Assembly: GCA_016125135.1 (NCBI GenBank)
Contig: WGMJ01000002.1
Location: 41,840 to 105,839 of the forward strand
Source of the DNA: Alphaproteobacteria bacterium
GTDB lineage: Bacteria > Pseudomonadota > Alphaproteobacteria > Micavibrionales > Micavibrionaceae
Direction of reading: 5' to 3'
Length of the DNA stretch: 64,000 nucleotides
Numbering within the stretch: the first letter of the stretch is position 1; the number at the start of each line of letters is the position of its first letter. Positions 9,966 through 18,761 of the stretch are shown in pieces. A program made the translations under genes and the position numbers. Under the pieces are notes generated by a model, which did no database searches, was not told the origin of the DNA, and worked only from the letters and a program-made list of their open reading frames with translations.

Positions 9966-11441
9966 CTACGCTATATTGAAGGCAGCTGCTTTTTGTTTGT
10001 TTTGTGTTTGATGAACACCACGTTTTTTAAAGAACTCTCTGAAAACGCGGACAGAATCTTCAACTTTCGCGCTATACGCCATCCACATATTTTCAAGTTT
10101 ATTCGCTTTCATAACACGTTGGTATGTGCGCCAGAGATTTGTCGAAGGTTCTTTTGACCTGTCACTATCGTCATCTGTACCAACTTCCATGTAAAAGAAT
10201 CCCTGGCATTGAGGCAGAATGGTTTCATGCATCAACTCCGTTACGGCATTATTATCACTGCTTGTATTGTCACCATCACAGGTGTGTGCAGCATAGATGT
10301 TCCACTCATTAACATTGCTATAGCGTTTCTTGATAATCTCGTCTGTAAGTCTGAGGGCAGGTGATACAACAGTACCACCCGTAACGCGGCTGTAGAAAAA
10401 GTTATCATGGTCAACTTCTTCTGCTTCGTGCGTATGGCGAATGAAAACGGTTTCCACGTGGTCATATTTTGACTGCAAAAATTTATAAAGCAGCCAATAG
10501 AAAACCTTCGAGTTATTTTTCATTTCCTCGGTAACCGAGCCAGAAACATCCATAATGCAGAACATGACTGCCTTGGTTACGGGCTGTGGCACTTGAACAT
10601 AGTTGCGGTAGCGCAAATCTTTCTCGGTTAGAAACGGCACGCCGGCTCTGCGACGTTCCAGATCTTCAATTCTATTTTCAATGGCGGCGACGAGCGCTTC
10701 ATCATCATCGCTTATTTCATCGGCAACCAGATCGTTCAGGAAATCAGTTTGGCTACGCAGGGCATCCATATACTGGATATTATTTGTTAGTGTGTGTGCA
10801 GGAAGGTCTGGCACATTTTCATCTGTGCCTTCAAGATAGCCAAGCAGAACAGATTGCTTCTGCTCGTACATTTTAATGATTTCACGCTCTAAAGCACCGT
10901 TAACGGCAAGGTCACGGCCAATCCGCTGGCTGAATGAACGTACAAGATCAACGCGGTTCGGCATGCCCTGTGAAACGAAGCCTGCGCGCTGCGGTTTTGT
11001 ATGACCTGCATCCGCACCACCTTTTTTGTGCATGTGGGGAAGCTCGAGCTCCTCCATAAGAAAGTCGAGCGCTTCTTGCTGTGACAGGTGCCATTCAAAA
11101 TCATCTTCACCATCACCGCTATCGCTGGCTTTTCTGCCGCGACCGCCACCGCCACCTTGTTGACGTTCGATTCCATCATTTGCCCGATATTTTTTATTGC
11201 CCGGTAGAACGTAATCTTTAGAACCTTTTTGCGGGTTGTGCCCAATGCGCGGCTGTTTCAAGTCCCGCTGGGGAATTGGAACATCAATGCCGCCGTCAAG
11301 GATGTCTTTGAAACCCTTGCTATCCCCAAGCTTGCGCTCTAAAGCATCTCTGGCAGATTTCCGCATACGCTCGTTGAAGCGCTGCCTGCTGGCGCGGTTT
11401 TTGCCTGATGCCCCTGTTCTGGTGTCGATTACTACTGACAA
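9966..11441 (-). CDS. yeaH: YeaH/YhbH family protein (DUF444, VWA-like)
   Basis: Middle gene of the prkA-yeaH-spoVR operon. The N-terminal third (to about residue 150) is basic, Gly-rich and probably disordered. The C-terminal half has a von Willebrand A-like fold with CIMDVSGSVTEEM, a DxSxS metal-site motif, then a TGGTVVSPAL motif. Function is not biochemically established; homologues are co-expressed with the PrkA kinase in starvation and stress. Its length of 491 residues is slightly above the usual 380-430, the excess lying in the disordered part. Gene order supports the call. Confidence 0.92.
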   Translation of the reverse strand: MSVVIDTRTGASGKNRASRQRFNERMRKSARDALERKLGDSKGFKDILDGGIDVPIPQRDLKQPRIGHNPQKGSKDYVLPGNKKYRANDGIERQQGGGGGRGRKASDSGDGEDDFEWHLSQQEALDFLMEELELPHMHKKGGADAGHTKPQRAGFVSQGMPNRVDLVRSFSQRIGRDLAVNGALEREIIKMYEQKQSVLLGYLEGTDENVPDLPAHTLTNNIQYMDALRSQTDFLNDLVADEISDDDEALVAAIENRIEDLERRRAGVPFLTEKDLRYRNYVQVPQPVTKAVMFCIMDVSGSVTEEMKNNSKVFYWLLYKFLQSKYDHVETVFIRHTHEAEEVDHDNFFYSRVTGGTVVSPALRLTDEIIKKRYSNVNEWNIYAAHTCDGDNTSSDNNAVTELMHETILPQCQGFFYMEVGTDDDSDRSKEPSTNLWRTYQRVMKANKLENMWMAYSAKVEDSVRVFREFFKKRGVHQTQNKQKAAAFNIA

Positions 11442-11483
11442 AGTACGACTCTTTTTTTGTAAATGAAAACGATTAAGGATGAG

Positions 11484-11503
11484 CGGGGGCGGTTAAACCC
11501 CCG
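11484..11503 (-). other. GC-rich hairpin between prkA and yeaH
   Basis: CGGGGG pairs with CCCCCG around eight bases in the 67-base gap. No U-run follows on the coding strand, so it looks like an mRNA-processing or stabilising hairpin rather than a full terminator. Confidence 0.45.
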
Positions 11504-11508
11504 TTACA

Positions 11509-13491
11509 TCAACTGTTTTTATTGTAGCGGACGTACCACTCGACCAGACGCCGTGTTTGCTTCTCGGTGTAGCCTTGAGCAACCATACGATCAAGGAAAC
11601 CCTCATGTTTCTTCTGGGTTTCGGTGTCGCGTTTCTGGCCAAACGAGATAACCGGCAGAAGGTCATCAAGTTTGTTGAACATCCGTACCTTGATAACTTT
11701 TGCAATCTTCTCGTATGAATCCCAGCGTGGGAACTTGCCTTCTTTGGCCTGTGCACGAAGAGAGAATTTAACAACTTCGTTACGGAAGTCGCGCGGGTTC
11801 GAAATACCGGCAGGTTTCTCGAGTTTTTCCAGCTCTTTCTCAAGCGCTTCACGGTTGAACATCATGCCAGTATCAGGATCTTTATAGTCATTATTCTCGA
11901 TCCAGGCATCGGCACAAGCAACATAACGTTCGAACAGATTTTGACCGAAGTCCGCGTAGCTTTCAACGTAAGCCTTGCTGATTTGCTCCCACAGGAAGTC
12001 AGCGTATTTTGGCTGAAGTTCAGTTTTGATGAAGTCGAGGTATTTTGCCTCTACATCATCAGGGAACTGCTCACGCTTGATCATCTGCTCAAGAACGGCC
12101 ATCAGCGTAACAGGGTCAGCACTTAAATCCTCACCCGCGTGGTAGTTGAACGTTTGTGAAAGAACCTTAAACGCAAAGCGCGTTGAAAGGCCACTCATGC
12201 CCTCGTCTTGGCCTGCGGCGTCTTTGTATTCCTGCAAAGGCTTCGCCTGCTTGTCCTCGTCTGTTAAGCTCTGACCATCATACACTTTCATTTTTGTGTA
12301 GAGGTTCGAGTTCTCATGCTCTTTCAGACGTGTAAGAACTGCGAGCTCGGCCAGCATTCTCAATGTGCCTGGCGCGCAAGGCTTGTCTTTAAGGTCGCTT
12401 CCTTTCAGAAGCTTCTCGTAAATTTTCACTTCCTCGCTTGCGCGGGTTGTGTAAGGCACTTTGATAATGAAAACGCGATCAATAAACGCTTCATTGCTCT
12501 TGTTGTTGCGGAAGGTTGACCATTCCGCTTCGTTAGAGTGAGCCAGCAAAAGGCCTTGGTATGGCAAGCTGCCGATATTCTCTGTGCCGTTATAGTTTGC
12601 TTCCTGTGTCGCTGTGAGAAGCGGGTGAAGCATTTTAATTGGCGCTTTGAACATCTCTACGAATTCCATCACGCCCTGGTTCGCGCGGTTTAATGCGCCA
12701 GAGTATGAATAGGCATCGGGATCTGTTTGAGGCAGTAGGCCAAGCTTACTGATATCGACCTTACCGACAAGCGCAGAGATGTCCTGATTGTTATCGTCAC
12801 CAGGCTCTGTTTTTGCGATAGCAAGTTGTTGCAGGCGTGAAGGATGAACTTTACGCACTTTGAATTTGGTAATATCACCACCATATTCCTCAAGGCGTTT
12901 ACGTGCCCATGGAGAGATCGGGCAGCGCATATAGCGCTCGTCAATATTGTATTCTGCCGCAATATCACCTTTGAAATCAGCGCTAGAGAAAAGGCCTAAC
13001 GGGCTTTCAAATACAGGTGACATTTCCTCTTTTTCGTCGCAAAGAACGTAAATGGGGTATTTTTCCATCAAATCTTTCACGCGCTCGGCAAGTGAAGACT
13101 TCGCACTACCCACAGGGCCAAGGAAATAGAGAATTTGTTTGCGCTCTTCGAGGCCCATCGCGGCGTTTTTCAGAAAGCCTGCGATACGCTGGATCGTTTC
13201 TTCCATGCCGTAAAAGTCAGTGAATGTATCGTATTCGGCAATTGTGCGGTTAAAGTGAATGCGGGCTTTTTCTTGGCTAGCCTTAGAGGTGTCAACCAAA
13301 CGCTCGTCGCCGAATGCTTTCAGCAAACGCTCGTGGGCCTCTGCATATGCGGTAGGATCGGTTTTGCATATGTTCAGGTACTCTTCAACAGTAACAGTTT
13401 CCTGCTTTCTTTTATTTTCGTTTGCAGTGTACTTAGCGACAAGATTGCCGAATCCTTTGCCGTCAGTTTTCTTTGGTTCGGTAGCAGCCAT
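11509..13491 (-). CDS. prkA: PrkA family serine protein kinase (YeaG type)
   Basis: First gene of the stress operon with yeaH and spoVR. The 660-residue protein has the N-terminal PrkA AAA domain with Walker A GPVGSAKSS (Lys131) and a C-terminal kinase-like domain. SLPYQGLLLAHSNEAEW and IDRVFIIKVPYTTR are strongly conserved in the family. PrkA/YeaG proteins are serine kinases, some with reported protease activity, acting in nutrient stress. Upstream bases 13492-13560 contain GGGAGAG before the ATG as the ribosome-binding site. I saw no convincing promoter in the 225-base gap upstream. Confidence 0.94.
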   Translation of the reverse strand: MAATEPKKTDGKGFGNLVAKYTANENKRKQETVTVEEYLNICKTDPTAYAEAHERLLKAFGDERLVDTSKASQEKARIHFNRTIAEYDTFTDFYGMEETIQRIAGFLKNAAMGLEERKQILYFLGPVGSAKSSLAERVKDLMEKYPIYVLCDEKEEMSPVFESPLGLFSSADFKGDIAAEYNIDERYMRCPISPWARKRLEEYGGDITKFKVRKVHPSRLQQLAIAKTEPGDDNNQDISALVGKVDISKLGLLPQTDPDAYSYSGALNRANQGVMEFVEMFKAPIKMLHPLLTATQEANYNGTENIGSLPYQGLLLAHSNEAEWSTFRNNKSNEAFIDRVFIIKVPYTTRASEEVKIYEKLLKGSDLKDKPCAPGTLRMLAELAVLTRLKEHENSNLYTKMKVYDGQSLTDEDKQAKPLQEYKDAAGQDEGMSGLSTRFAFKVLSQTFNYHAGEDLSADPVTLMAVLEQMIKREQFPDDVEAKYLDFIKTELQPKYADFLWEQISKAYVESYADFGQNLFERYVACADAWIENNDYKDPDTGMMFNREALEKELEKLEKPAGISNPRDFRNEVVKFSLRAQAKEGKFPRWDSYEKIAKVIKVRMFNKLDDLLPVISFGQKRDTETQKKHEGFLDRMVAQGYTEKQTRRLVEWYVRYNKNS

Positions 13492-13716
13492 ATTGGTACT
13501 CTCCCTGTTTGTTTTTTTGTTTTTAACAACTTTGTTTTACGAAAGCGAAGTCCACCTTAGAAATAATCTAAAGAAAGTGTCAATAAGATTCGTAGGGACA
13601 AGGATTTTTTTTGTGGGAACCGAAAAGTTTTGAAAAGTTTTTTTCGCATTTGCGAAAGATGATTGCCGCAAAAATACAGAAAAACGAAACTTTCGGAGAG
13701 TATTATCGCTAAATAG

Positions 13717-14661
13717 CTATTTATTTGACGTAATATTTGGTGATGCGGCAGAAACATGATCGTTTGTTTGCGCTTGAGGGGAAGAATCATAATTGGAAAT
13801 CAGCTTTTGCACACCATTTGTAAAGCTTTGGGTTGGCAAAGTGGGCAGCGGCGTTCCGGAAAGAGATACATTGATGCTGCCTTCAGGCATTTCGCGAAAG
13901 TCAATGGGCGCTTCAAAGCCCGTAAGGCTAAAAGCTTCTTGAGAAACAGTTTCAGCAATTTGGTGCGCTGTGAGCGTTACGCCTGTGCATGCATGCAGAA
14001 TCCGGTTATCTGGAATCTCATAATCAGAATCTCCATGCAACATCTCCATAGCTTCCGTGAGGTAGGTTGTAATGTCGGAGACGTGAATCATATCACGTGT
14101 TTGCTGCCCATCTCCGAAAACGATGAGCGACTGTTGATGTAGGGCCCGGTCAGTAAAAAGATTTACAACGCCTTTGCCGCCTTCGCCATAAACATTATAA
14201 AAGCGCACACATAATGCATTGTTCATAGGCTTTGCGATATCTTCCATGATTTGTTTATGGAGTCCGTAAACTGTATTTGTCCCCACCATTGCGGAGCTTG
14301 CACAAACAACAGGCGTAGCGCCTATTGCCTCTAGCACATTCGCACTGCCATCAACGTTGGTTTCGTTTGATTTTGCAGGGTCACTTTGGCAATAGCCGGC
14401 ATCAGCAATGCCTGCGAGATGAAAGCAACCATCCGCTTCGCCTATTGCAGCTAGTGCTGTTTCAAGTGCGGAGCGGTTCGCTATATCGGCCTGATGATAA
14501 GTCACGTTTTCAAAGGGCGTGAAGGGGGTACCGCCGCGTGATATGACATGAACTTCATGGCCGCCGGCAAGAAGGCGGCGCACCAGATGCGTGCCGATAA
14601 AACCTGTTCCGCCAGTCACAATATATTTTGCCAAAAGGTTATAATCTCCCGCTTTTATCAT
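13717..14661 (-). CDS. NAD-dependent epimerase/dehydratase (extended SDR)
   Basis: Extended short-chain dehydrogenase of the nucleotide-sugar epimerase type, 314 residues. The dinucleotide-binding motif TGGTGFIGTHL sits near residue 16, the active-site VYGLHK (Tyr-x-x-x-Lys) around residue 130 and the RFYNVYG substrate-loop motif near residue 150. The C-terminal 35 residues are Ser/Thr/Asn-rich and lie beyond the fold. The substrate is probably a UDP- or dTDP-sugar, but it cannot be chosen from sequence. It lies upstream of the uronate genes, so a role with uronic or rhamnose-type sugars is possible. Confidence 0.85.
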   Translation of the reverse strand: MIKAGDYNLLAKYIVTGGTGFIGTHLVRRLLAGGHEVHVISRGGTPFTPFENVTYHQADIANRSALETALAAIGEADGCFHLAGIADAGYCQSDPAKSNETNVDGSANVLEAIGATPVVCASSAMVGTNTVYGLHKQIMEDIAKPMNNALCVRFYNVYGEGGKGVVNLFTDRALHQQSLIVFGDGQQTRDMIHVSDITTYLTEAMEMLHGDSDYEIPDNRILHACTGVTLTAHQIAETVSQEAFSLTGFEAPIDFREMPEGSINVSLSGTPLPTLPTQSFTNGVQKLISNYDSSPQAQTNDHVSAASPNITSNK

Positions 14662-14706
14662 GCGGGAAAGGGGTAAAAGAGCGGTAAAAATAGGGATAAA
14701 AAGACG

Positions 14707-15753
14707 TTATGAAGCGTTTTTCAGGGCTTTAAAGGCGCGTTCAAGCCCTAGCAGATATTGTGCGCCAAGGGCACGGTCATGCAGCCAGTAGCCGGGTTTT
14801 CCCTCGCCTTCGCTTTCGCTGAAGATCGCGCGGCCGTGGTCGGGGCGTATGGGGCCTTCGAATCCAATATCAACCAGTGCTTTCATGACGGCTGCTAAAT
14901 CAAGTTCGCCGCCGTAATGCGTGCTTTCTTCAAAATCAACAGAATCATTTGCAACGCGTGTGCGGATAATGTTGCGCAAATGCGCAAAGTGTAAACGATC
15001 CCCTGCAATTTTCACCATCTCGGGCAAATTATTTGTTGGCAGAATACCGTATGAACCTGTGCAGAATGTAATGCCGTTTGCCTTGCTATCAACAAGTTTG
15101 AAAAGACGGCGGATAGAATCGGCGCAGGTGATGATGCGTGGTAAACCAAACAGCGTAAAAGGCGGATCATCGGGGTGTATAGCCAGTTTCACGCCAGCTT
15201 TTTCAGCGCGCGGCACAACGCGTGTGAGGAAATATTCAAGATGTTCCCAGTATTTCTCGGCATCAATTTCTTTATACGCATCAATGGCTTTTTGTAGCTC
15301 TTCAGGTGTATAAGCTTCTTCCCAGCCGGGCAGGGAGCCGTTGAATTTCTCGAGGTCTTTGTGAATGTAAATCAGTGTTTTCGAGCCATCAGGTAGCGCG
15401 TAACGAAGGTCAGTCCGCGTCCAGTCCAGCACCGGCATAAAATTATAACAGATCGTATCAATGCCTTCAGCGGCGGCATTTTCCATGCTCTGCGCCCATG
15501 CTTCAATATAACCATCACGTGTTGGCAGCCCACGCTTGATATCTTCATGCACGGGGATCGACTCAATCACGGTCCATTTCAAATTATGCGCTTCAATTTC
15601 TGCTTTGCGTTTTGCAATGTCTGCACGCTCCCACACGGCACCGTTCGGCACATGATGTAGCGCAGATACAATCCCCACCATGCCGGGAATCTGGCGAATA
15701 TGTGCGATATTGGCTTTGTCTTCTGGCCCAAACCAGCGGAATGACATTTTCAT
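14707..15753 (-). CDS. uxuA: mannonate dehydratase
   Basis: Dehydrates D-mannonate to 2-keto-3-deoxy-D-gluconate in hexuronate breakdown. The 348-residue TIM-barrel protein opens with the family signature FRWFGPEDKANIAHIRQIPG. It continues with VSALHHVPNGAVW, the metal-site HPDDPP and a C-terminal RPDHGR motif. It is shorter than the 394-residue E. coli enzyme but within the family range. It belongs functionally with uxuB (16150), kdgK and eda. No clear Shine-Dalgarno sequence precedes the ATG. Confidence 0.94.
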   Translation of the reverse strand: MKMSFRWFGPEDKANIAHIRQIPGMVGIVSALHHVPNGAVWERADIAKRKAEIEAHNLKWTVIESIPVHEDIKRGLPTRDGYIEAWAQSMENAAAEGIDTICYNFMPVLDWTRTDLRYALPDGSKTLIYIHKDLEKFNGSLPGWEEAYTPEELQKAIDAYKEIDAEKYWEHLEYFLTRVVPRAEKAGVKLAIHPDDPPFTLFGLPRIITCADSIRRLFKLVDSKANGITFCTGSYGILPTNNLPEMVKIAGDRLHFAHLRNIIRTRVANDSVDFEESTHYGGELDLAAVMKALVDIGFEGPIRPDHGRAIFSESEGEGKPGYWLHDRALGAQYLLGLERAFKALKNAS

Positions 15754-15769
15754 TTCAAAATACTTCCCA

Positions 15770-15866
15770 TTTGGTTGTACACATCGTTATCCTTCGGTCT
15801 CGGTGTGCTCACGTACCATTTGTACGTTCCGCGCACCTCGCCTCGGCTGCCTTGTGTACAACCAAA
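15770..15866. repeat. 97-bp inverted-repeat element (nested hairpins)
   Basis: A perfect 14-base inverted repeat, TTTGGTTGTACACA at 15770-15783 and its complement at 15853-15866, encloses a second imperfect one (GGTGTGCTCACGTAC at 15802-15816 against 15822-15837). The whole gap between uxuA and the small gene upstream is taken up by it. It encodes no protein. It resembles small palindromic interspersed elements, but no second copy occurs in this window. Confidence 0.6.
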
Positions 15867-15880
15867 GCGAAAATATTTTG

Positions 15881-16105
15881 CTATTCCGCGAACTTTACAA
15901 TCACGCCTTTGCGTTTGAAGTAGGATTGCAAAAGTTTGCGCCCTTCGCGGTTATTGTGCGGGAGGCGGGTAGGGGTCATTTCAACTTCCTTGCCGCCGCC
16001 TAAAGCGGTTTTCAGCTTTTCGATCTGGGCATCGAGATTAAGGTTATCCTGATTGAAGGATGTGTAGATGTCCTCCAAAGCTTGTTGCACGGCGGGGCTG
16101 GTCAT
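15881..16105 (-). CDS. small conserved-looking protein, 74 residues
   Basis: Short soluble protein with no signal peptide or membrane segment. The N-terminal half is predicted amphipathic helix (QQALEDIYTSFNQ), and the C-terminal half is basic with LPHNNREGRKLLQSYFKRKG. AGAGGAAACT before the ATG is a good ribosome-binding site, and the codon usage matches its neighbours. It sits between divergent uxuA and uxuB, upstream of uxuA on the same strand, from which it is separated by the inverted-repeat element. I do not recognise the family; a role in uronate metabolism is only suggested by position. Confidence 0.65.
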   Translation of the reverse strand: MTSPAVQQALEDIYTSFNQDNLNLDAQIEKLKTALGGGKEVEMTPTRLPHNNREGRKLLQSYFKRKGVIVKFAE

Positions 16106-16149
16106 AGTTTCCTCTTGCTTTATTACGGGGCATATCCTAGACCAGAAAT

Positions 16150-17643
16150 ATGATCTTAAGCAATAATTTTACAGGCAATAGTGGCCTTTTAACGCCATCA
16201 AATATTAACCGCGATGCTCTGCAAACGGGCGTGGCCTTTATCGGCGCAACGGCGCGCTTTCCACGTGCGTGCCCTGTTATGTTTTTACAAAAAGCGGCCG
16301 AGAACGGTACACCGAATTTGGGTATTCTTGGTATTGGCCTTGGTGCATCTGATGGCTCACGCGAGCGTTTCGCAGCTTTGGAGCAACAAGACGGGCTTTA
16401 CACGCTTGTTTCAAAAGGTACGGGCGGTATTGAGTATAAACTCGGCACACTTTTAAAAGAGCTTGTGTTCGCGCCAGATAAAACACAAGAAGCGATTGCA
16501 CGGCTTGCCGACCCTGCAATTACGCTTTCGCTCGTGATCCTCACACAAAGCGGCTATTATTACGATTCAGCAACGGGCGGTATTAATATCAATAGTGCTG
16601 ATGTCCAGCATGATATCAAAAATCCTGCCAACCCTAAAACGGGGCCGGGGCTGATTGTTGCCGCGATGCGCGCGCGTATGCGGGCAGGTGTTGCACCCTT
16701 CACGCCGCTTTCATGTGAGGCGATGGCCGAAAACGGCGCGACATTGGGCAAGGTTGTTATCTCGCTTGCTGAACAGCAAGGTGATGCCGCGCTAACCGCA
16801 TGGCTGCGTGAGAAAGCCAGCTTCCCCTGTGCGATGGTGGACCGTATTGTGCCGAAACTAAAAGATTCCGACATTGCCGAGATCGAAAAAACACTTGGTT
16901 ACCGCGATAATATGCCGATGGTGACCGAGCCTTTCCTGCAATGGGTGCTGGAGGAATGGAAAGATATGCCAGCGTCCCTTAAAGGCGCGCTGACGAAAGC
17001 GGGCGTGCAAATTGTGCAGGATGTAAAGCCTTACGAGCGTGCAAAATTACTGACGCTCAACGCCACCCATACTTTAATGGCTTATATTTGTAATAGTGCG
17101 GGCTTCACTTATGTTGATGAAGTTGTAAATGACCCTGACTTTGCACCAGTTGCGCATGCTTCAATGGCAGAAACGCAAGCAAGCCTGCAAGATTTGCCGG
17201 GCCAAAATATGAAAGCCTACAGAAAAATTGTGTTCGAGCGCTTCCAGAACCCGCATATACGCCACGAGCTTGCACAAATTGCGCATGACGGCACAAACAA
17301 AATTCGTGATCGTCAGGTCGCGGCGCTGCGTGCAAACCTGAAAATCGGCGCCCCGATTGATACGCTGTGTTTGGCGATTGCCGGCTGGATTAACTGGGCG
17401 GCAACAACAGAAAATATTGATGACCGCACAACGCCCGATATTGGCGCGCGTGCACGCGAGGTTGTTAAAACGGGTAAGCTTGATGCTGTGATGAGCATCC
17501 GTGAAGCCTTTGGTGATGATTTGCCGCAAGATAAACGCGTCACAGATAAAATTGATGCACATCTGAAGGGCATTCAGGCGCAAGGGCCGCGTGATTATCT
17601 GCTCTCTTATATCGCGGCACTCACGCCAGCGGCCGTTGCCTGA
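16150..17643 (+). CDS. uxuB: fructuronate reductase / mannitol dehydrogenase family
   Basis: Predicted to reduce D-fructuronate to D-mannonate with NADH. The 497-residue length and the C-terminal catalytic domain fit UxuB: CAMVDRIVPK near residue 230, then DVKPYERAKLLTLNATH with the catalytic Lys, Asn and His. The C-terminus has the GDDLPQ motif. Odd point: the N-terminal cofactor-binding segment, normally GxGxFHRAHQ, reads GATARFPRACP (from about residue 32), losing one Gly and both His. It may be a divergent enzyme, or altered in cofactor use. It is divergent from uxuA. Confidence 0.87.
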   Translation: MILSNNFTGNSGLLTPSNINRDALQTGVAFIGATARFPRACPVMFLQKAAENGTPNLGILGIGLGASDGSRERFAALEQQDGLYTLVSKGTGGIEYKLGTLLKELVFAPDKTQEAIARLADPAITLSLVILTQSGYYYDSATGGININSADVQHDIKNPANPKTGPGLIVAAMRARMRAGVAPFTPLSCEAMAENGATLGKVVISLAEQQGDAALTAWLREKASFPCAMVDRIVPKLKDSDIAEIEKTLGYRDNMPMVTEPFLQWVLEEWKDMPASLKGALTKAGVQIVQDVKPYERAKLLTLNATHTLMAYICNSAGFTYVDEVVNDPDFAPVAHASMAETQASLQDLPGQNMKAYRKIVFERFQNPHIRHELAQIAHDGTNKIRDRQVAALRANLKIGAPIDTLCLAIAGWINWAATTENIDDRTTPDIGARAREVVKTGKLDAVMSIREAFGDDLPQDKRVTDKIDAHLKGIQAQGPRDYLLSYIAALTPAAVA

Positions 17644-17650
17644 AGAACCG

Positions 17651-17690
17651 TTTTCCGTTTCATGCGTTTGTTGCATGGATATACGGAAAA
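17651..17690 (+). other. two-tier hairpin just before the DUF748 gene
   Basis: TTTTCCGT (17651) pairs with ACGGAAAA (17683-17690), with an inner CATGC/GCATG stem. The 3' arm ends three bases before the ATG at 17694 and covers the only purine-rich stretch. It may end uxuB transcription weakly or modulate translation of the next gene. Confidence 0.35.
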
Positions 17691-17693
17691 ACA

Positions 17694-18761
17694 ATGAAAA
17701 AACGCTATATTTTATTGATAATTATAGGTGTTCTAGTTCTAGGGCTGATTGGTGCGCGCCTGTATCTTCCTTATTGGGTAACTGACTACGTGAACGGACA
17801 AATCGCCAAGCTGGATAATTACACAGGGAGTGTTACCGATATCGATATTCATCTCTGGCGGGGGGCCTATTCCATCCACGGTATGAATATTTTCAAAAAG
17901 CGCGGCGGATTGAAAGAGCCTTTTGCAGCGGCTGATAAAATTGATCTGTCGATAGAATGGAAGGCGCTTTTTAAGGGTGCGGTCGTTGCCGAAGCGGATA
18001 TTAGAAATATCGATTTGAATTTCTCGCGTAGCCAGACGGGCACGGGCGAAAGCTGGGGCGATTTTATAGATTCTCTTTCGCCGTTTGATATTAACCGGCT
18101 GCAAGTGCATGGGGGGAAAGCTTCTTATATTAACCGCTATGCCAGCCCTGATGTAAATATAGCGATAGATAATGTCTCTTTGCTTGTTACAAACCTGCAG
18201 AACGTAAACAAGAATGATAAAGCGCTACCCTCCCATTTGAAGGTCAACGGTGTTTCAACGGGGCGGGGTCAGCTCGATATCGTTGGTGATATTAATATTC
18301 TAAAGGATACCCCCGACTTTGACATTGCCGCCAAGCTTGAAAACGCGGCATTGCCTGCGTTTAACAATTTTACAAGTGATGTTCTGGCAGTAGATTTCGA
18401 GGCGGGAACGATCAGTGTGTATTCCGAGCTTGCGGCAGCAAATGGGCGTTTAGTTGGTTACGTGAAGCCGATCGCGACAGACATAGAGATGGTGGATATT
18501 GAACAGGATACAAATCCTTTCAATGCGCTGTGGCAATCTTTTGTGTCTGTTTTTGTCGAGCTTTTTTCCAATCACAGTGAAGACCAGTTTGCGATGCGCA
18601 TTCCTGTTGAGGGCAATATCAATAACCCCGATCAGGATTTGTGGGCGACGTTCTTGAGTATTTTTGAAAACGCCTTTGGCAGGGCATTTTCGCGCAGCGC
18701 AGATGAAGGGATAGACTTTCGTGAAGTGCTTAAAGAGCAGGGATCTTCTCGAGCGGAATAA
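17694..18761 (+). CDS. DUF748 / AsmA-like membrane-anchored protein
   Basis: The 355-residue protein starts with one membrane helix (residues 5-26) and continues in the periplasm as a repetitive beta-rich AsmA/DUF748-type fold. DIDIHLWRGAYSIHG and the following FAAADKIDLSIEWKAL are typical of the family. AsmA-like proteins are large tube- or bridge-forming proteins linked to envelope lipid transport; the precise job of short DUF748 members is unknown. Its 3' end overlaps convergent kdgK by 32 bases. It is 50 bases after uxuB and may be read through from it. Confidence 0.78.
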   Translation: MKKRYILLIIIGVLVLGLIGARLYLPYWVTDYVNGQIAKLDNYTGSVTDIDIHLWRGAYSIHGMNIFKKRGGLKEPFAAADKIDLSIEWKALFKGAVVAEADIRNIDLNFSRSQTGTGESWGDFIDSLSPFDINRLQVHGGKASYINRYASPDVNIAIDNVSLLVTNLQNVNKNDKALPSHLKVNGVSTGRGQLDIVGDINILKDTPDFDIAAKLENAALPAFNNFTSDVLAVDFEAGTISVYSELAAANGRLVGYVKPIATDIEMVDIEQDTNPFNALWQSFVSVFVELFSNHSEDQFAMRIPVEGNINNPDQDLWATFLSIFENAFGRAFSRSADEGIDFREVLKEQGSSRAE

